5,518 nucleotides of DNA, taken from Cyclobacteriaceae bacterium. Lineage in GTDB: Bacteria > Bacteroidota > Bacteroidia > Cytophagales > Cyclobacteriaceae. The position numbers and the translations under genes were made by a program. The notes under the pieces are model-generated. The model was not told the DNA's origin. It was given only the letters and a program-made list of their open reading frames with translations, and did not search any database. This document shows positions 1 to 5,518 of the stretch, piece after piece; position 1 is the stretch's first letter, and each line of letters opens with the position of its first letter. Location: contig JALOMN010000318.1 of NCBI GenBank assembly GCA_025455445.1, forward strand, positions 1 through 5,518, given 5' to 3'.

Positions 1-2
1 CA

Positions 3-890
3 GTCAATGGACGAATAAAGGCCTCACCGCTTGCAAAGAAAATTGCCAGTGAGATGGGTTTTGACATCAGTAAAATCAAAGGTACCGGTGAAGGCGGACG
101 AGTAACCAAACAGGATGTGGAATCTTACAAGCCTGCAGCGGTCGCAGCACCTTCAACGGCCACAGTAAAAAGTGCAGCGCCTGTGGTGTTGCCAAAGGTT
201 GTGGGTGAAGAGAGTTTTGAAGAAGTGGCGGTGTCGCAAATGCGCAAAACCATTGCACGCAGACTTGCTGAAAGCAAATTTTCAGCTCCGCATTTCTACC
301 TTACCATGGAAATCAACATGGATAAGGCAATGGATGCACGCAAGAGTATCAATGAAGTATCTCCTGTGAAGATTTCATTTAACGACATGGTGTTGAAAGC
401 AACGGCCGCGGCATTGCGCCAGCATCCTGATGTAAATGTGAGTTGGTTGGGGGATAAGATGAGAAAGAATCATCATATCCATATCGGTGTGGCAGTGGCA
501 GTAAAAGATGGATTAGTCGTTCCGGTTGTTCGCTTTGCCGATAACAAATCACTCTCGCACATTGCTGCAGAAGTAAAGGACCTTGCACAAAAAGCACAAG
601 ATAAAAAATTGCAACCGAGCGATTGGGAAGGAAGTACATTCACAATTTCTAACCTGGGCATGTTTGGTATTGAAGAGTTCACTGCCATCATCAATCCTCC
701 GGATGCCTGTATTCTTGCTGTAGGCGGAATTAAAGAAACGGCTGTGGTAAAGAATGGACAATTGGCAGTAGGCAACGTAATGAAAGTTACATTGTCATGC
801 GACCATCGTGCGGTGGATGGCGCGGTGGGGGCAGCTTTCCTTAAAACTTTGAAAGGTCTGCTCGAAGAGCCGGTGAGAATTCTTATCTAA
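3..890 (+). CDS. pdhC: Dihydrolipoyllysine acetyltransferase (pyruvate dehydrogenase E2), C-terminal part, 5' truncated by window edge
   Basis: This is the E2 core of a 2-oxo acid dehydrogenase complex, which in the pyruvate complex moves the acetyl group from lipoyl-lysine to CoA in the cytoplasm. The frame is open from base 3, so the ATG at 54 is internal: the codons before it (VNGRIKASPLAKKIASE) begin the peripheral E1/E3-binding domain, which continues to about codon 42. An Ala/Pro/Val-rich linker follows, then the catalytic domain from about codon 72. Near the end lies the acyltransferase active-site motif HRAVDG (His at 804-806, Asp four residues on), preceded by TISNLG and NPPDACILAVG. 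The N-terminal lipoyl domain or domains lie outside the window. The protein ends in EEPVRILI, a typical E2 C-terminus. The pyruvate type is favoured over succinyl or branched-chain E2 from the overall pattern around IEEFTAIINPPDACILAVGG, which is inference. The Uma2-like gene starts 9 bp after the stop. Confidence 0.93.
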   Translation, partial: VNGRIKASPLAKKIASEMGFDISKIKGTGEGGRVTKQDVESYKPAAVAAPSTATVKSAAPVVLPKVVGEESFEEVAVSQMRKTIARRLAESKFSAPHFYLTMEINMDKAMDARKSINEVSPVKISFNDMVLKATAAALRQHPDVNVSWLGDKMRKNHHIHIGVAVAVKDGLVVPVVRFADNKSLSHIAAEVKDLAQKAQDKKLQPSDWEGSTFTISNLGMFGIEEFTAIINPPDACILAVGGIKETAVVKNGQLAVGNVMKVTLSCDHRAVDGAVGAAFLKTLKGLLEEPVRILI

Positions 891-899
891 CATTCATGT

Positions 900-1487
900 A
901 TGGTAAGAGAGCCGATACCCGAATATGCCAATAAACAAGTAAGTATTGAAGAATACCTGGCATTCGAACGAAGCTCTCAGGAGAAACACGAATACTATAA
1001 GGGCGAAGTGTTCGCCATGTCTGGCGCAGGCCGCAGACACAATATTATTTTTACGAATCTCTTAACATCATTAGGTAATTTACTTAAAGGGAAATCATGT
1101 TTCCCTTTTGGAAGTGACATGCGATTGCATATTCCACAAAATACTTTATTCACCTATCCGGATATTTCGATTTACTGTGGAGATTTGGGCAATCTGGATG
1201 AAGATAACGCAACCAATCCAACTGTGATAATAGAAATTTTATCACCTTCCACCCGCGATTACGACCGGGGTGGAAAGTTTAAGTTATATCGCGAGATACC
1301 AACCCTTCAGGAATATATATTAGTGGATACTGACGCTATTCTTGTAGAAGTGTTTAGGATAAACCAGACTAATCATTGGGAGTTGGAAGAATATAAATCA
1401 GCAGAACAGCTACTTCAATTCACTTCGTTATCAATTGCTATTGCCCTGAATGATATCTATCACGGTACTAAACTTCTTAATTCATGA
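900..1487 (+). CDS. Uma2 family (DUF820) putative PD-(D/E)XK endonuclease
   Basis: The 195-residue protein has the Uma2/DUF820 layout. An N-terminal helix region ([28 protein letters not shown], split by position: residues 15-42) leads to YPDISIY with Asp88, then the signature [11 protein letters not shown] with Glu112, Lys126, and a QEYILVD strand near 137-143. Asp88, Glu112 and Lys126 fit the metal-binding and catalytic positions of the PD-(D/E)XK nuclease fold. The length is normal for the family, whose biological role is poorly defined; many genomes carry scattered solitary copies. The ATG at 900 is chosen because the out-of-frame ATG at 896 reaches a stop after 12 codons. No Shine-Dalgarno sequence is visible. 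The gene sits 9 bp after the E2 stop, and its TGA overlaps the hslV ATG (ATGA, 1484-1487). A hand count gives about 39% G+C over 1021-1380, against about 45-49% in sampled parts of E2 and hslV, hinting at later arrival. A perfect 9-bp inverted repeat lies inside it. Confidence 0.9.
   Translation: MVREPIPEYANKQVSIEEYLAFERSSQEKHEYYKGEVFAMSGAGRRHNIIFTNLLTSLGNLLKGKSCFPFGSDMRLHIPQNTLFTYPDISIYCGDLGNLDEDNATNPTVIIEILSPSTRDYDRGGKFKLYREIPTLQEYILVDTDAILVEVFRINQTNHWELEEYKSAEQLLQFTSLSIAIALNDIYHGTKLLNS
1086..1108. repeat. Perfect 9-bp inverted repeat with 5-nt loop inside the Uma2 gene
   Basis: AAAGGGAAA (1086-1094) and TTTCCCTTT (1100-1108) are exact reverse complements separated by TCATG, with one further T at 1109. 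As RNA this would fold into a compact hairpin with a short U run, upstream of hslV on the same transcript. It encodes ordinary family residues (around [10 protein letters not shown]), so it may be coincidental. Confidence 0.6.
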
Positions 1488-2023
1488 TCGAAAAAATTCA
1501 CGCCACTACCATCCTTGCGGTTCTTCACAACGGTAAAGTTTCCATTGCAGGTGATGGTCAGGCCACCATGGGCAATACTATCGCCAAAAGCAACGTGAAG
1601 AAAATCAGAAAACTGCAGGAAGGAAAAGTGGTGGTTGGTTTTGCCGGATCAACTGCCGATGCTTTTACGCTGTTGGATCGCTTTGATGAAAAATTAAACG
1701 CCTATGGTGGCAATATGAAACGTGCGGCCATTGAATTAGCGAAAGACTGGCGAATGGATCGTTTTCTTCGCAGGCTGGAAGCGATGTTGATTGCTGCTAA
1801 TAAGGATGAAATACTGGTTATATCCGGCACAGGCGATGTGCTGGAACCCGATAATCATGTGGCTGCTATTGGCTCTGGTGCCATGTACGCGCAGTCTGCC
1901 GCGCTTGCATTAAAGAAACATGCGCCTCATTTAACTGCTGAAGAAATCGTACGCGACAGCATGCACATTGCAGCGGATATTTGCATTTATACAAATCATA
2001 ATTTAGTGCAAGAGACTATTTAA
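1484..2023 (+). CDS. hslV: ATP-dependent protease subunit HslV (ClpQ), peptidase component
   Basis: HslV is the proteasome-like threonine peptidase that stacks as two hexameric rings and is activated by the unfoldase HslU (ClpY) to degrade misfolded and regulatory cytoplasmic proteins. The 179-residue length is typical. A seven-residue propeptide (MIEKIHA) precedes the catalytic Thr8. Numbering from Thr8 as mature residue 1, Asp24 falls at 17, Lys40 at 33 and Ser131 at 124, the conserved catalytic-site positions. [10 protein letters not shown] (23-32), [12 protein letters not shown] (52-63) and the cation-binding DICIYTNH loop (165-172) are all present. One small difference is Ala164 where E. 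coli has a Gly in that loop; coordination there is through the backbone, so activity is probably unaffected. The ATG at 1484 is the only plausible start and overlaps the Uma2 stop, suggesting translational coupling. No hslU follows: the next gene is convergent and overlaps the last 8 bp. Confidence 0.96.
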   Translation: MIEKIHATTILAVLHNGKVSIAGDGQATMGNTIAKSNVKKIRKLQEGKVVVGFAGSTADAFTLLDRFDEKLNAYGGNMKRAAIELAKDWRMDRFLRRLEAMLIAANKDEILVISGTGDVLEPDNHVAAIGSGAMYAQSAALALKKHAPHLTAEEIVRDSMHIAADICIYTNHNLVQETI

Positions 2024-3332
2024 CTTTTTTACCGGGCATAGCTGCGCCATTTTGGTAAAGAATTAATTGGTCTACAATCAATGAGTCATTTCGTTTAAAC
2101 TCAATCTGTGCATCTACAACCTTGAGATAAAATTTGGTTTCCGATTCTGCATAGATATTAATCTTTGGCTGTCCGGTAGCTTGTATGCTCAAGCCCTCAT
2201 TTTCATAGGTAACTGTGATAGAAAAAGTTGGAGCAATTTCATATACGCCTGCATATTCTTTCAGCAAAGTTTCATCTACTTTCACTGGTTTTTTTAATTC
2301 TTTCAATGCGTATTGATCATTCAATAAATGGAAACCGAGATCATCTGCACCCGTGGTGGAGTTAGTAAGAATTACAATTGCTTTATTTTTAGTTTTATCA
2401 AATCCGGCAAAAGAGCGGAAGCCTCCTGTTCCTCCGTTGTGCCAGACAATGTTTTCATCGCGGATGTGCCAGCCATATCCGATTTTCATTTTGCCTGCAT
2501 CGGCCCTGGGCTGATGCGTTAACGCAAAAGGTTTTGAAAGTGGATTTGAATTAATTTGTGCGATCATATACTTCATCATATCTTCCGCATTAGATACAAT
2601 GCCACCCGCACCGGTGATAACGCTTTGATCATCCCAGGTCCATGCTTTCATTGGCAGATTATCAGCATAGCCGGAAGCAATCGATTTTTCGGTTCGCTGG
2701 CCATTGATATAAGTCTGGTTCATCTTCAGCGGCTTGGTGATTAATTGCTCGAGTGAATTACTGTAGGTTTTTTCATTAACCCTTGTTACGATATAGCCCA
2801 GCAGGCCCATGCCAAGGTTTGAATATTCATACTCACTGCCAGGGTCGCGGGTAAGTTCATAATTGCTGATGAAGTATGTCAGTTCTTCTTCACTATAGTC
2901 AATGTAAGGATTAGAAGGATCTTTCGGCTGGAAATTCAAAGGCATACGGGGCAGGCCGGAGTGTGCGGTGGCTAAATGTTCGAGTGTGATTGCTTTTCCA
3001 TTTCGTTCAGGCAACACCATTTTTGCAGGAAGGTATTTTTGCGCAGGGTCAGCAAAGTTTAGTTTCTGTTCTAAACTCAGAATGGCAGCCATGCTGGTAG
3101 TAAAAGTTTTGGTAATAGAACCAATCTCAAAAAGTGTTTTAGAAGTAACAGGTTCTTTTGTATTGACATTCGCAACACCGTATGCATAGTATTGAGTTTT
3201 TCCATTTTCATAGATACCTACCACAATGCCGGGAGTTTCGCCATATTCAACACGCTGTTTGATTTTTTCATCAATTGATTGTGCGGTACTTTCAATGGTT
3301 ATAAACAATAGGATTAGAAATACTATTCTCAT
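2016..3332 (-). CDS. Secreted serine hydrolase, class C beta-lactamase/PBP-like family, with DUF3471-like C-terminal domain
   Basis: This 438-residue protein begins with a short hydrophobic signal peptide (residues 1-17, likely cleaved between Ala17 and Gln18), so it is predicted to be exported to the periplasm or cell surface. The beta-lactamase/transpeptidase fold shows the three active-site elements: SxxK as Ser72-Ile-Thr-Lys75, YxN as Tyr170-Ser-Asn172, and HNG at 298-300, standing for the KTG box and followed by a Gly-rich GTGG. A C-terminal domain (about 354-435, with [19 protein letters not shown] and VVDAQIEF) resembles the DUF3471/lipocalin-like domain often fused to these hydrolases. 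Relatives include D-aminopeptidases, DD-peptidases and esterases; the substrate cannot be told from sequence. The HxG third motif argues against an ordinary AmpC resistance enzyme. The start lies 4 bp after where the intact upstream AI-2E gene would stop, so it is probably its operon partner. The TAG stop overlaps the end of hslV. Confidence 0.92.
   Translation of the reverse strand: MRIVFLILLFITIESTAQSIDEKIKQRVEYGETPGIVVGIYENGKTQYYAYGVANVNTKEPVTSKTLFEIGSITKTFTTSMAAILSLEQKLNFADPAQKYLPAKMVLPERNGKAITLEHLATAHSGLPRMPLNFQPKDPSNPYIDYSEEELTYFISNYELTRDPGSEYEYSNLGMGLLGYIVTRVNEKTYSNSLEQLITKPLKMNQTYINGQRTEKSIASGYADNLPMKAWTWDDQSVITGAGGIVSNAEDMMKYMIAQINSNPLSKPFALTHQPRADAGKMKIGYGWHIRDENIVWHNGGTGGFRSFAGFDKTKNKAIVILTNSTTGADDLGFHLLNDQYALKELKKPVKVDETLLKEYAGVYEIAPTFSITVTYENEGLSIQATGQPKINIYAESETKFYLKVVDAQIEFKRNDSLIVDQLILYQNGAAMPGKKVK
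2020..2066. terminator. Possible hairpin at the convergent hslV/hydrolase junction
   Basis: TTTTTTACC at 2025-2033 pairs with GGTAAAGAA at 2054-2062 (nine pairs, one a G-U wobble). With C2024 bulged, four more A-T pairs form between 2020-2023 and 2063-2066. The 20-nt loop could hold a small GGC/GCC stem (2035-2037 with 2046-2048). It begins within the hslV stop and lies in the last codons of the hydrolase, where a shared terminator would be expected. The stem is AT-rich and no clear U-tract follows on either strand, so this is a weak call. Confidence 0.25.
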
Positions 3333-3336
3333 GCGA

Positions 3337-3506
3337 TTAGGGGTTTTCGGGCTCAGTAATTTTTTCTTTGGATTTTTCCAGTGGACTATCTTCTATCAGT
3401 ATGACAAGACTTTTCAGATGAGTGGTATGTGCAAGCATGATCTTAATCACACCCAATACGGGCAATGCGAGAATCATTCCGGCAAGTCCGAGAATTTTAC
3501 CACCCA
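3337..3506 (-). pseudogene. Detached C-terminal segment of the AI-2E family gene, in the shifted frame
   Basis: Downstream of the premature stop, the frame displaced by the duplication stays open to TAA at 3337-3339. It encodes VGGKILGLAGMILALP, then a hydrophobic run to KIMLAH, and ends in a charged tail, EKSKEKITEPENP. This is the final transmembrane helix and cytoplasmic end expected for an AI-2E protein. It has no start codon context of its own and is the missing 3' part of the gene rather than a separate gene. Joining the frames through a single repeat copy gives ISLL-VGGK without gap or extra residue. The segment fills the 174 bases between the truncated frame and the hydrolase start. 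Confidence 0.88.
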
Positions 3507-3526
3507 CTAAAAGAGCACTAAAAGAG
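3505..3526. repeat. Exact 11-bp tandem duplication (2 copies) causing a frameshift
   Basis: The plus strand reads CACTAAAAGAG twice in immediate succession, at 3505-3515 and 3516-3526; on the coding strand this is CTCTTTTAGTG twice. Eleven is not a multiple of three, so the second copy changes the reading frame of the AI-2E gene and brings the stop codon at 3507-3509 into frame. Removing either copy yields a continuous frame. Confidence 0.95.
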
Positions 3527-4415
3527 AAATGATGGCGGCTAAAGCATTAATACTCACTTTTGATCCTGTAATGCGGGGTGTTATAAAATTTGCTTCCAGA
3601 AATTGCACAAATGAAAATATAATTATTACACCGGCAGGATACCACAAACTGTCTTTCGTGATAAGTGCAACAATTACGGGTAAGGCGGCACCAATGAATA
3701 TTCCTAAGTATGGAATTATCGTGAGCACACCCGATATTATTCCAAAAAAGATGGCGTGATTAATTCCTAAAATCAATAAGCCAACACTGTTGAGTATGGT
3801 AACAATTAAGGTGACCAACAGAAGCCCCGTGATATAACCCTGAACTACGTTTTCTATATCTGCTTTCCATTTTTGTTCATCTGAATCATTCAGCAAACTT
3901 TTGAAAAAAGCCTTAAATCTATCCCGATAGATAAGAAACAGAAAAATGTAAATGGGTATCTGAACCAAAAGAGAAATCACATTGGTAGTTGCAGCAAAAA
4001 GACCGGATATATTTTTACTCAATGACGTAACTGTTTCTTTCCATAATTGATTTTGGTCGGTGCTGCTGATTCCTAATTCTTCGTCCAGCGAGGTGCTAAT
4101 GCGTTCTAATGTGATATTTATTTTTGTGGTGAGTTCAGGCAGGTCTCTAATCAGTGAGCTAAGTTGGTTGACGATGAGCATTCCTCCTGCAACGATTATA
4201 ATTAATGCACATATAAGCACAATGAGAATAGCTAACACGGTAGGTAATTTTCGCTCGAGTCTTTTAACAAGGGGTAATAATACAATAGTCAAAATTCCTG
4301 CTATCAGCATTGGAATTACAATGTCACGGGCCAACACAACTACGGTGATTGCAATCGCTGTAATCATCAACACTTTGAATGTATAATCGAGTCGATTGAA
4401 TGAGCTTTCTTTCAT
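3507..4415 (-). CDS. AI-2E family (PerM/UPF0118) membrane transporter, C-terminus lost to a frameshift
   Basis: This is a polytopic inner-membrane protein of the AI-2E/PerM family. Characterised members include the E. coli AI-2 exporter TqsA and some cation/proton antiporters; the substrate here is unknown. From the ATG at 4413-4415 the open frame gives 302 residues. Hydrophobic segments lie at about 12-29, 31-50, 58-83, 145-164, 196-217, 219-254 and 258-275, with a soluble helical section at 84-144. The conserved tail LEANFITPRITGSKVSINA (273-291) is present, and the frame should run on into a last helix. Instead an 11-bp tandem duplication diverts it to LF-stop. A start at TTG 4437-4439 would add 8 residues and lie 5 bp from the aminotransferase stop. 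I prefer the ATG because MKESSFNRL resembles the usual N-terminus, leaving a 29-bp gap. Without one repeat copy the protein would be 355 residues, normal for the family. Confidence 0.88.
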   Translation of the reverse strand: MKESSFNRLDYTFKVLMITAIAITVVVLARDIVIPMLIAGILTIVLLPLVKRLERKLPTVLAILIVLICALIIIVAGGMLIVNQLSSLIRDLPELTTKINITLERISTSLDEELGISSTDQNQLWKETVTSLSKNISGLFAATTNVISLLVQIPIYIFLFLIYRDRFKAFFKSLLNDSDEQKWKADIENVVQGYITGLLLVTLIVTILNSVGLLILGINHAIFFGIISGVLTIIPYLGIFIGAALPVIVALITKDSLWYPAGVIIIFSFVQFLEANFITPRITGSKVSINALAAIISLLVLF

Positions 4416-4444
4416 CGTGTATGCGTTAGTTTTGTTCAACTATT

Positions 4445-5518
4445 TTAAGCGTGTTCAATGGCCTCCAGAATCACCGCGCATGCTTTTCTGATTTCTCCTT
4501 CGGTGATTGTTAGTGGAGGTGCAATGCGAAAACTATACGGATGCGATAAGAACCAATAGCAAATTACACCATGTTCTTTCGCGTAATTTACAATATTATT
4601 TACACGTTCTGCAGTATCGAAGTCAAAGGCGAACATCATGCCCATTCTGCGCATCTCCTTAATTTTAGGATGAGTGATTAATTGCCCAATTAGTTTACCT
4701 TTTTGTTCAACCTGTTCGAGTAGTTTTTCCTGCTCAATCACCTCTAATGTAGCAAGTGCAGAAGCACAACACACAGGGTTACCGCCAAATGTGGTGATGT
4801 GTCCCAGCATGGGCTCATATGTGAGGGCTCTCATATTTTCCTCAGACGAGATGAATGCGCCTATTGGCAGTCCGCCACCAAATGCTTTTGCAATGGTGAA
4901 TACATCGGGCACAATATTGAAATGTTCGAAGGCAAAAAGTTTTCCGGTTCGTCCCATGCCGCATTGAATTTCATCCAGAATTAACATGGCACCGGTTTCA
5001 TCGCAGCGCTTGCGCAGCGCCTGCATATACTCATAATCCGGAATGCGCACACCGGCATCGCCCTGAATGGTTTCTACGATTACACCGGCTGTGTGTGTGG
5101 TGATTTGTTCTAACTGCTCCTTTTTATTGAATTCAATAAATCGTACATCAGGTAAAAGCGGACGATAGGCTTGTTTCTTAACTTCATTGCCGGATACACT
5201 GAGTGAACCATGGGTACTTCCATGATAGGATTTTCGAAACGAAATAAGTTCAGTGCGACCGGTAACTCTTTTTACAAGTTTCAACGCGGCCTCGTTCGCT
5301 TCGGTGCCTGAGTTAACGAAGTAGCAACAATTGAGTGAAGGCGGCAGTTTGCTCACCAGTTTTTGAGCAAGGTTGTTGGATGCTGTTTGAATATATTCGC
5401 CATAGACCATCACATGCAAATGTTTATCGAGCTGATCTTTAATTGCTTTTACAACATGCGGATGGCGGTGACCAACTGCGCTCACCCCAATACCGGAGAT
5501 CATATCTATGTAGGTTTT
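4445..5518 (-). CDS. Class III PLP-dependent aminotransferase (ArgD/OAT-like, 'aspartate aminotransferase family'), N-terminus cut by window edge
   Basis: This is a fold-type I, class III transaminase, which moves an amino group between a donor amino acid or amine and a 2-oxo acid using pyridoxal phosphate. The frame is open to the window edge (KTYID precedes the ATG at 5501-5503), so that ATG is internal and the true start, probably some 30-45 codons upstream, is not seen. Counting from this Met, the phosphate-binding NSGTEAN is at 64-70, YHGSTHGSLSVSG at 93-105, the LDEIQ with Asp177 that holds the pyridine nitrogen at 176-180, the cofactor Schiff-base lysine at Lys206 in TIAKAFGGGLPIGA, and HITTFGGNP at 235-243. 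The C-terminus FRIAPPLTITEGEI is also typical. Acetylornithine and ornithine aminotransferases are the nearest well-known relatives, but neither the specificity nor a symbol can be fixed. No arginine or ornithine gene is adjacent; an AI-2E membrane protein gene follows. Confidence 0.92.
   Translation of the reverse strand, partial: KTYIDMISGIGVSAVGHRHPHVVKAIKDQLDKHLHVMVYGEYIQTASNNLAQKLVSKLPPSLNCCYFVNSGTEANEAALKLVKRVTGRTELISFRKSYHGSTHGSLSVSGNEVKKQAYRPLLPDVRFIEFNKKEQLEQITTHTAGVIVETIQGDAGVRIPDYEYMQALRKRCDETGAMLILDEIQCGMGRTGKLFAFEHFNIVPDVFTIAKAFGGGLPIGAFISSEENMRALTYEPMLGHITTFGGNPVCCASALATLEVIEQEKLLEQVEQKGKLIGQLITHPKIKEMRRMGMMFAFDFDTAERVNNIVNYAKEHGVICYWFLSHPYSFRIAPPLTITEGEIRKACAVILEAIEHA

Noticed and set aside
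54..56. ATG at 54 as the true start of the E2 gene
   Set aside because: The frame is open upstream to the window edge, and the codons before this ATG encode the beginning of the subunit-binding domain.
473..775. Minus-strand open frames of 70-100 codons
   Set aside because: They are antisense to the E2 catalytic domain, which is unmistakable in the plus frame.
2016..3332. Antibiotic-resistance beta-lactamase
   Set aside because: The fold and SxxK/YxN motifs fit, but the HNG third motif, the extra C-terminal domain and the absence of an AmpR-type regulator point to the general serine hydrolase/D-peptidase group.
3226..3510. Plus-strand open frame of 94 codons spanning the hydrolase/AI-2E junction
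   Set aside because: It is antisense to the hydrolase start and the detached AI-2E tail, and the product resembles no protein I know. The minus-strand reading explains the sequence.
3500..3530. Programmed -1 ribosomal frameshifting as the explanation for the split AI-2E gene
   Set aside because: The frame change is formally -1, but the codons at the stop (CTC TTT TAG) do not form a good slippery heptamer: re-pairing would place CTT under the Phe tRNA and GCT under a Leu tRNA. The exact tandem duplication explains the shift without any special mechanism and gives a cleaner protein.
4060..4386. Plus-strand open frame of 108 codons
   Set aside because: It lies antisense within the AI-2E gene, and its Ile/Thr/Ser-rich product mirrors the hydrophobic codons of that gene. 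No family resemblance.
4674..4984. Plus-strand open frames of 97 and 61 codons
   Set aside because: Both are antisense shadows of the aminotransferase, which has a full set of conserved motifs in its own frame.
1..5518. Mobile element, CRISPR array, toxin-antitoxin pair, tRNA or riboswitch
   Set aside because: I found no terminal inverted repeats, transposase or integrase motifs, spaced repeats, small paired genes or tRNA-like folds, and there is no intergenic room for a riboswitch.

Overview
The window looks like a gene-dense stretch of a Bacteroidota chromosome, perhaps from the Chitinophagales/Saprospirales side of the phylum. The evidence is indirect. No start codon has a recognisable Shine-Dalgarno sequence. 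The serine hydrolase carries a DUF3471-like C-terminal domain and a signal peptide ending in Ala-Gln-Ser. The aminotransferase resembles the 'aspartate aminotransferase family' proteins common in that phylum. This is pattern memory, not a database search.

The layout is two convergent gene strings with almost no intergenic DNA. On the plus strand, from the left edge, are: (1) the C-terminal part of a pyruvate-dehydrogenase-type E2 acyltransferase, cut by the window edge; (2) a Uma2-family (DUF820) PD-(D/E)XK nuclease-fold protein, 9 bp downstream; and (3) the HslV peptidase subunit, whose ATG overlaps the Uma2 stop in an ATGA junction. On the minus strand, reading from the right edge, are: (4) a PLP-dependent class III aminotransferase cut by the window edge; (5) an AI-2E-family (PerM/UPF0118) membrane protein; and (6) a secreted class C beta-lactamase-like serine hydrolase. 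The two strings meet tail to tail with an 8-bp overlap between the hslV and hydrolase coding regions.

The most notable observation is that the AI-2E gene is broken near its 3' end by an exact 11-bp tandem duplication (3505-3526). The second copy shifts the frame into a stop at 3507-3509. Removing one copy restores an uninterrupted frame to a TAA at 3337-3339. That gives a 355-residue protein with the expected last membrane helix, ending 4 bp before the hydrolase ATG. It is a very recent lesion, a possible slippage switch, or a sequencing/assembly error.

The genes do not form one pathway: central carbon metabolism (E2), protein quality control (HslV), amino-acid metabolism (aminotransferase) and envelope functions (AI-2E protein, hydrolase). 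I see no RNA genes, CRISPR arrays, insertion sequences, riboswitches or convincing promoters, and no gene-free stretch over 300 bases. Apart from the duplication, and possibly the AT-rich Uma2 gene coupled to hslV, this is ordinary housekeeping sequence. I do not see evidence for a new multi-gene system.
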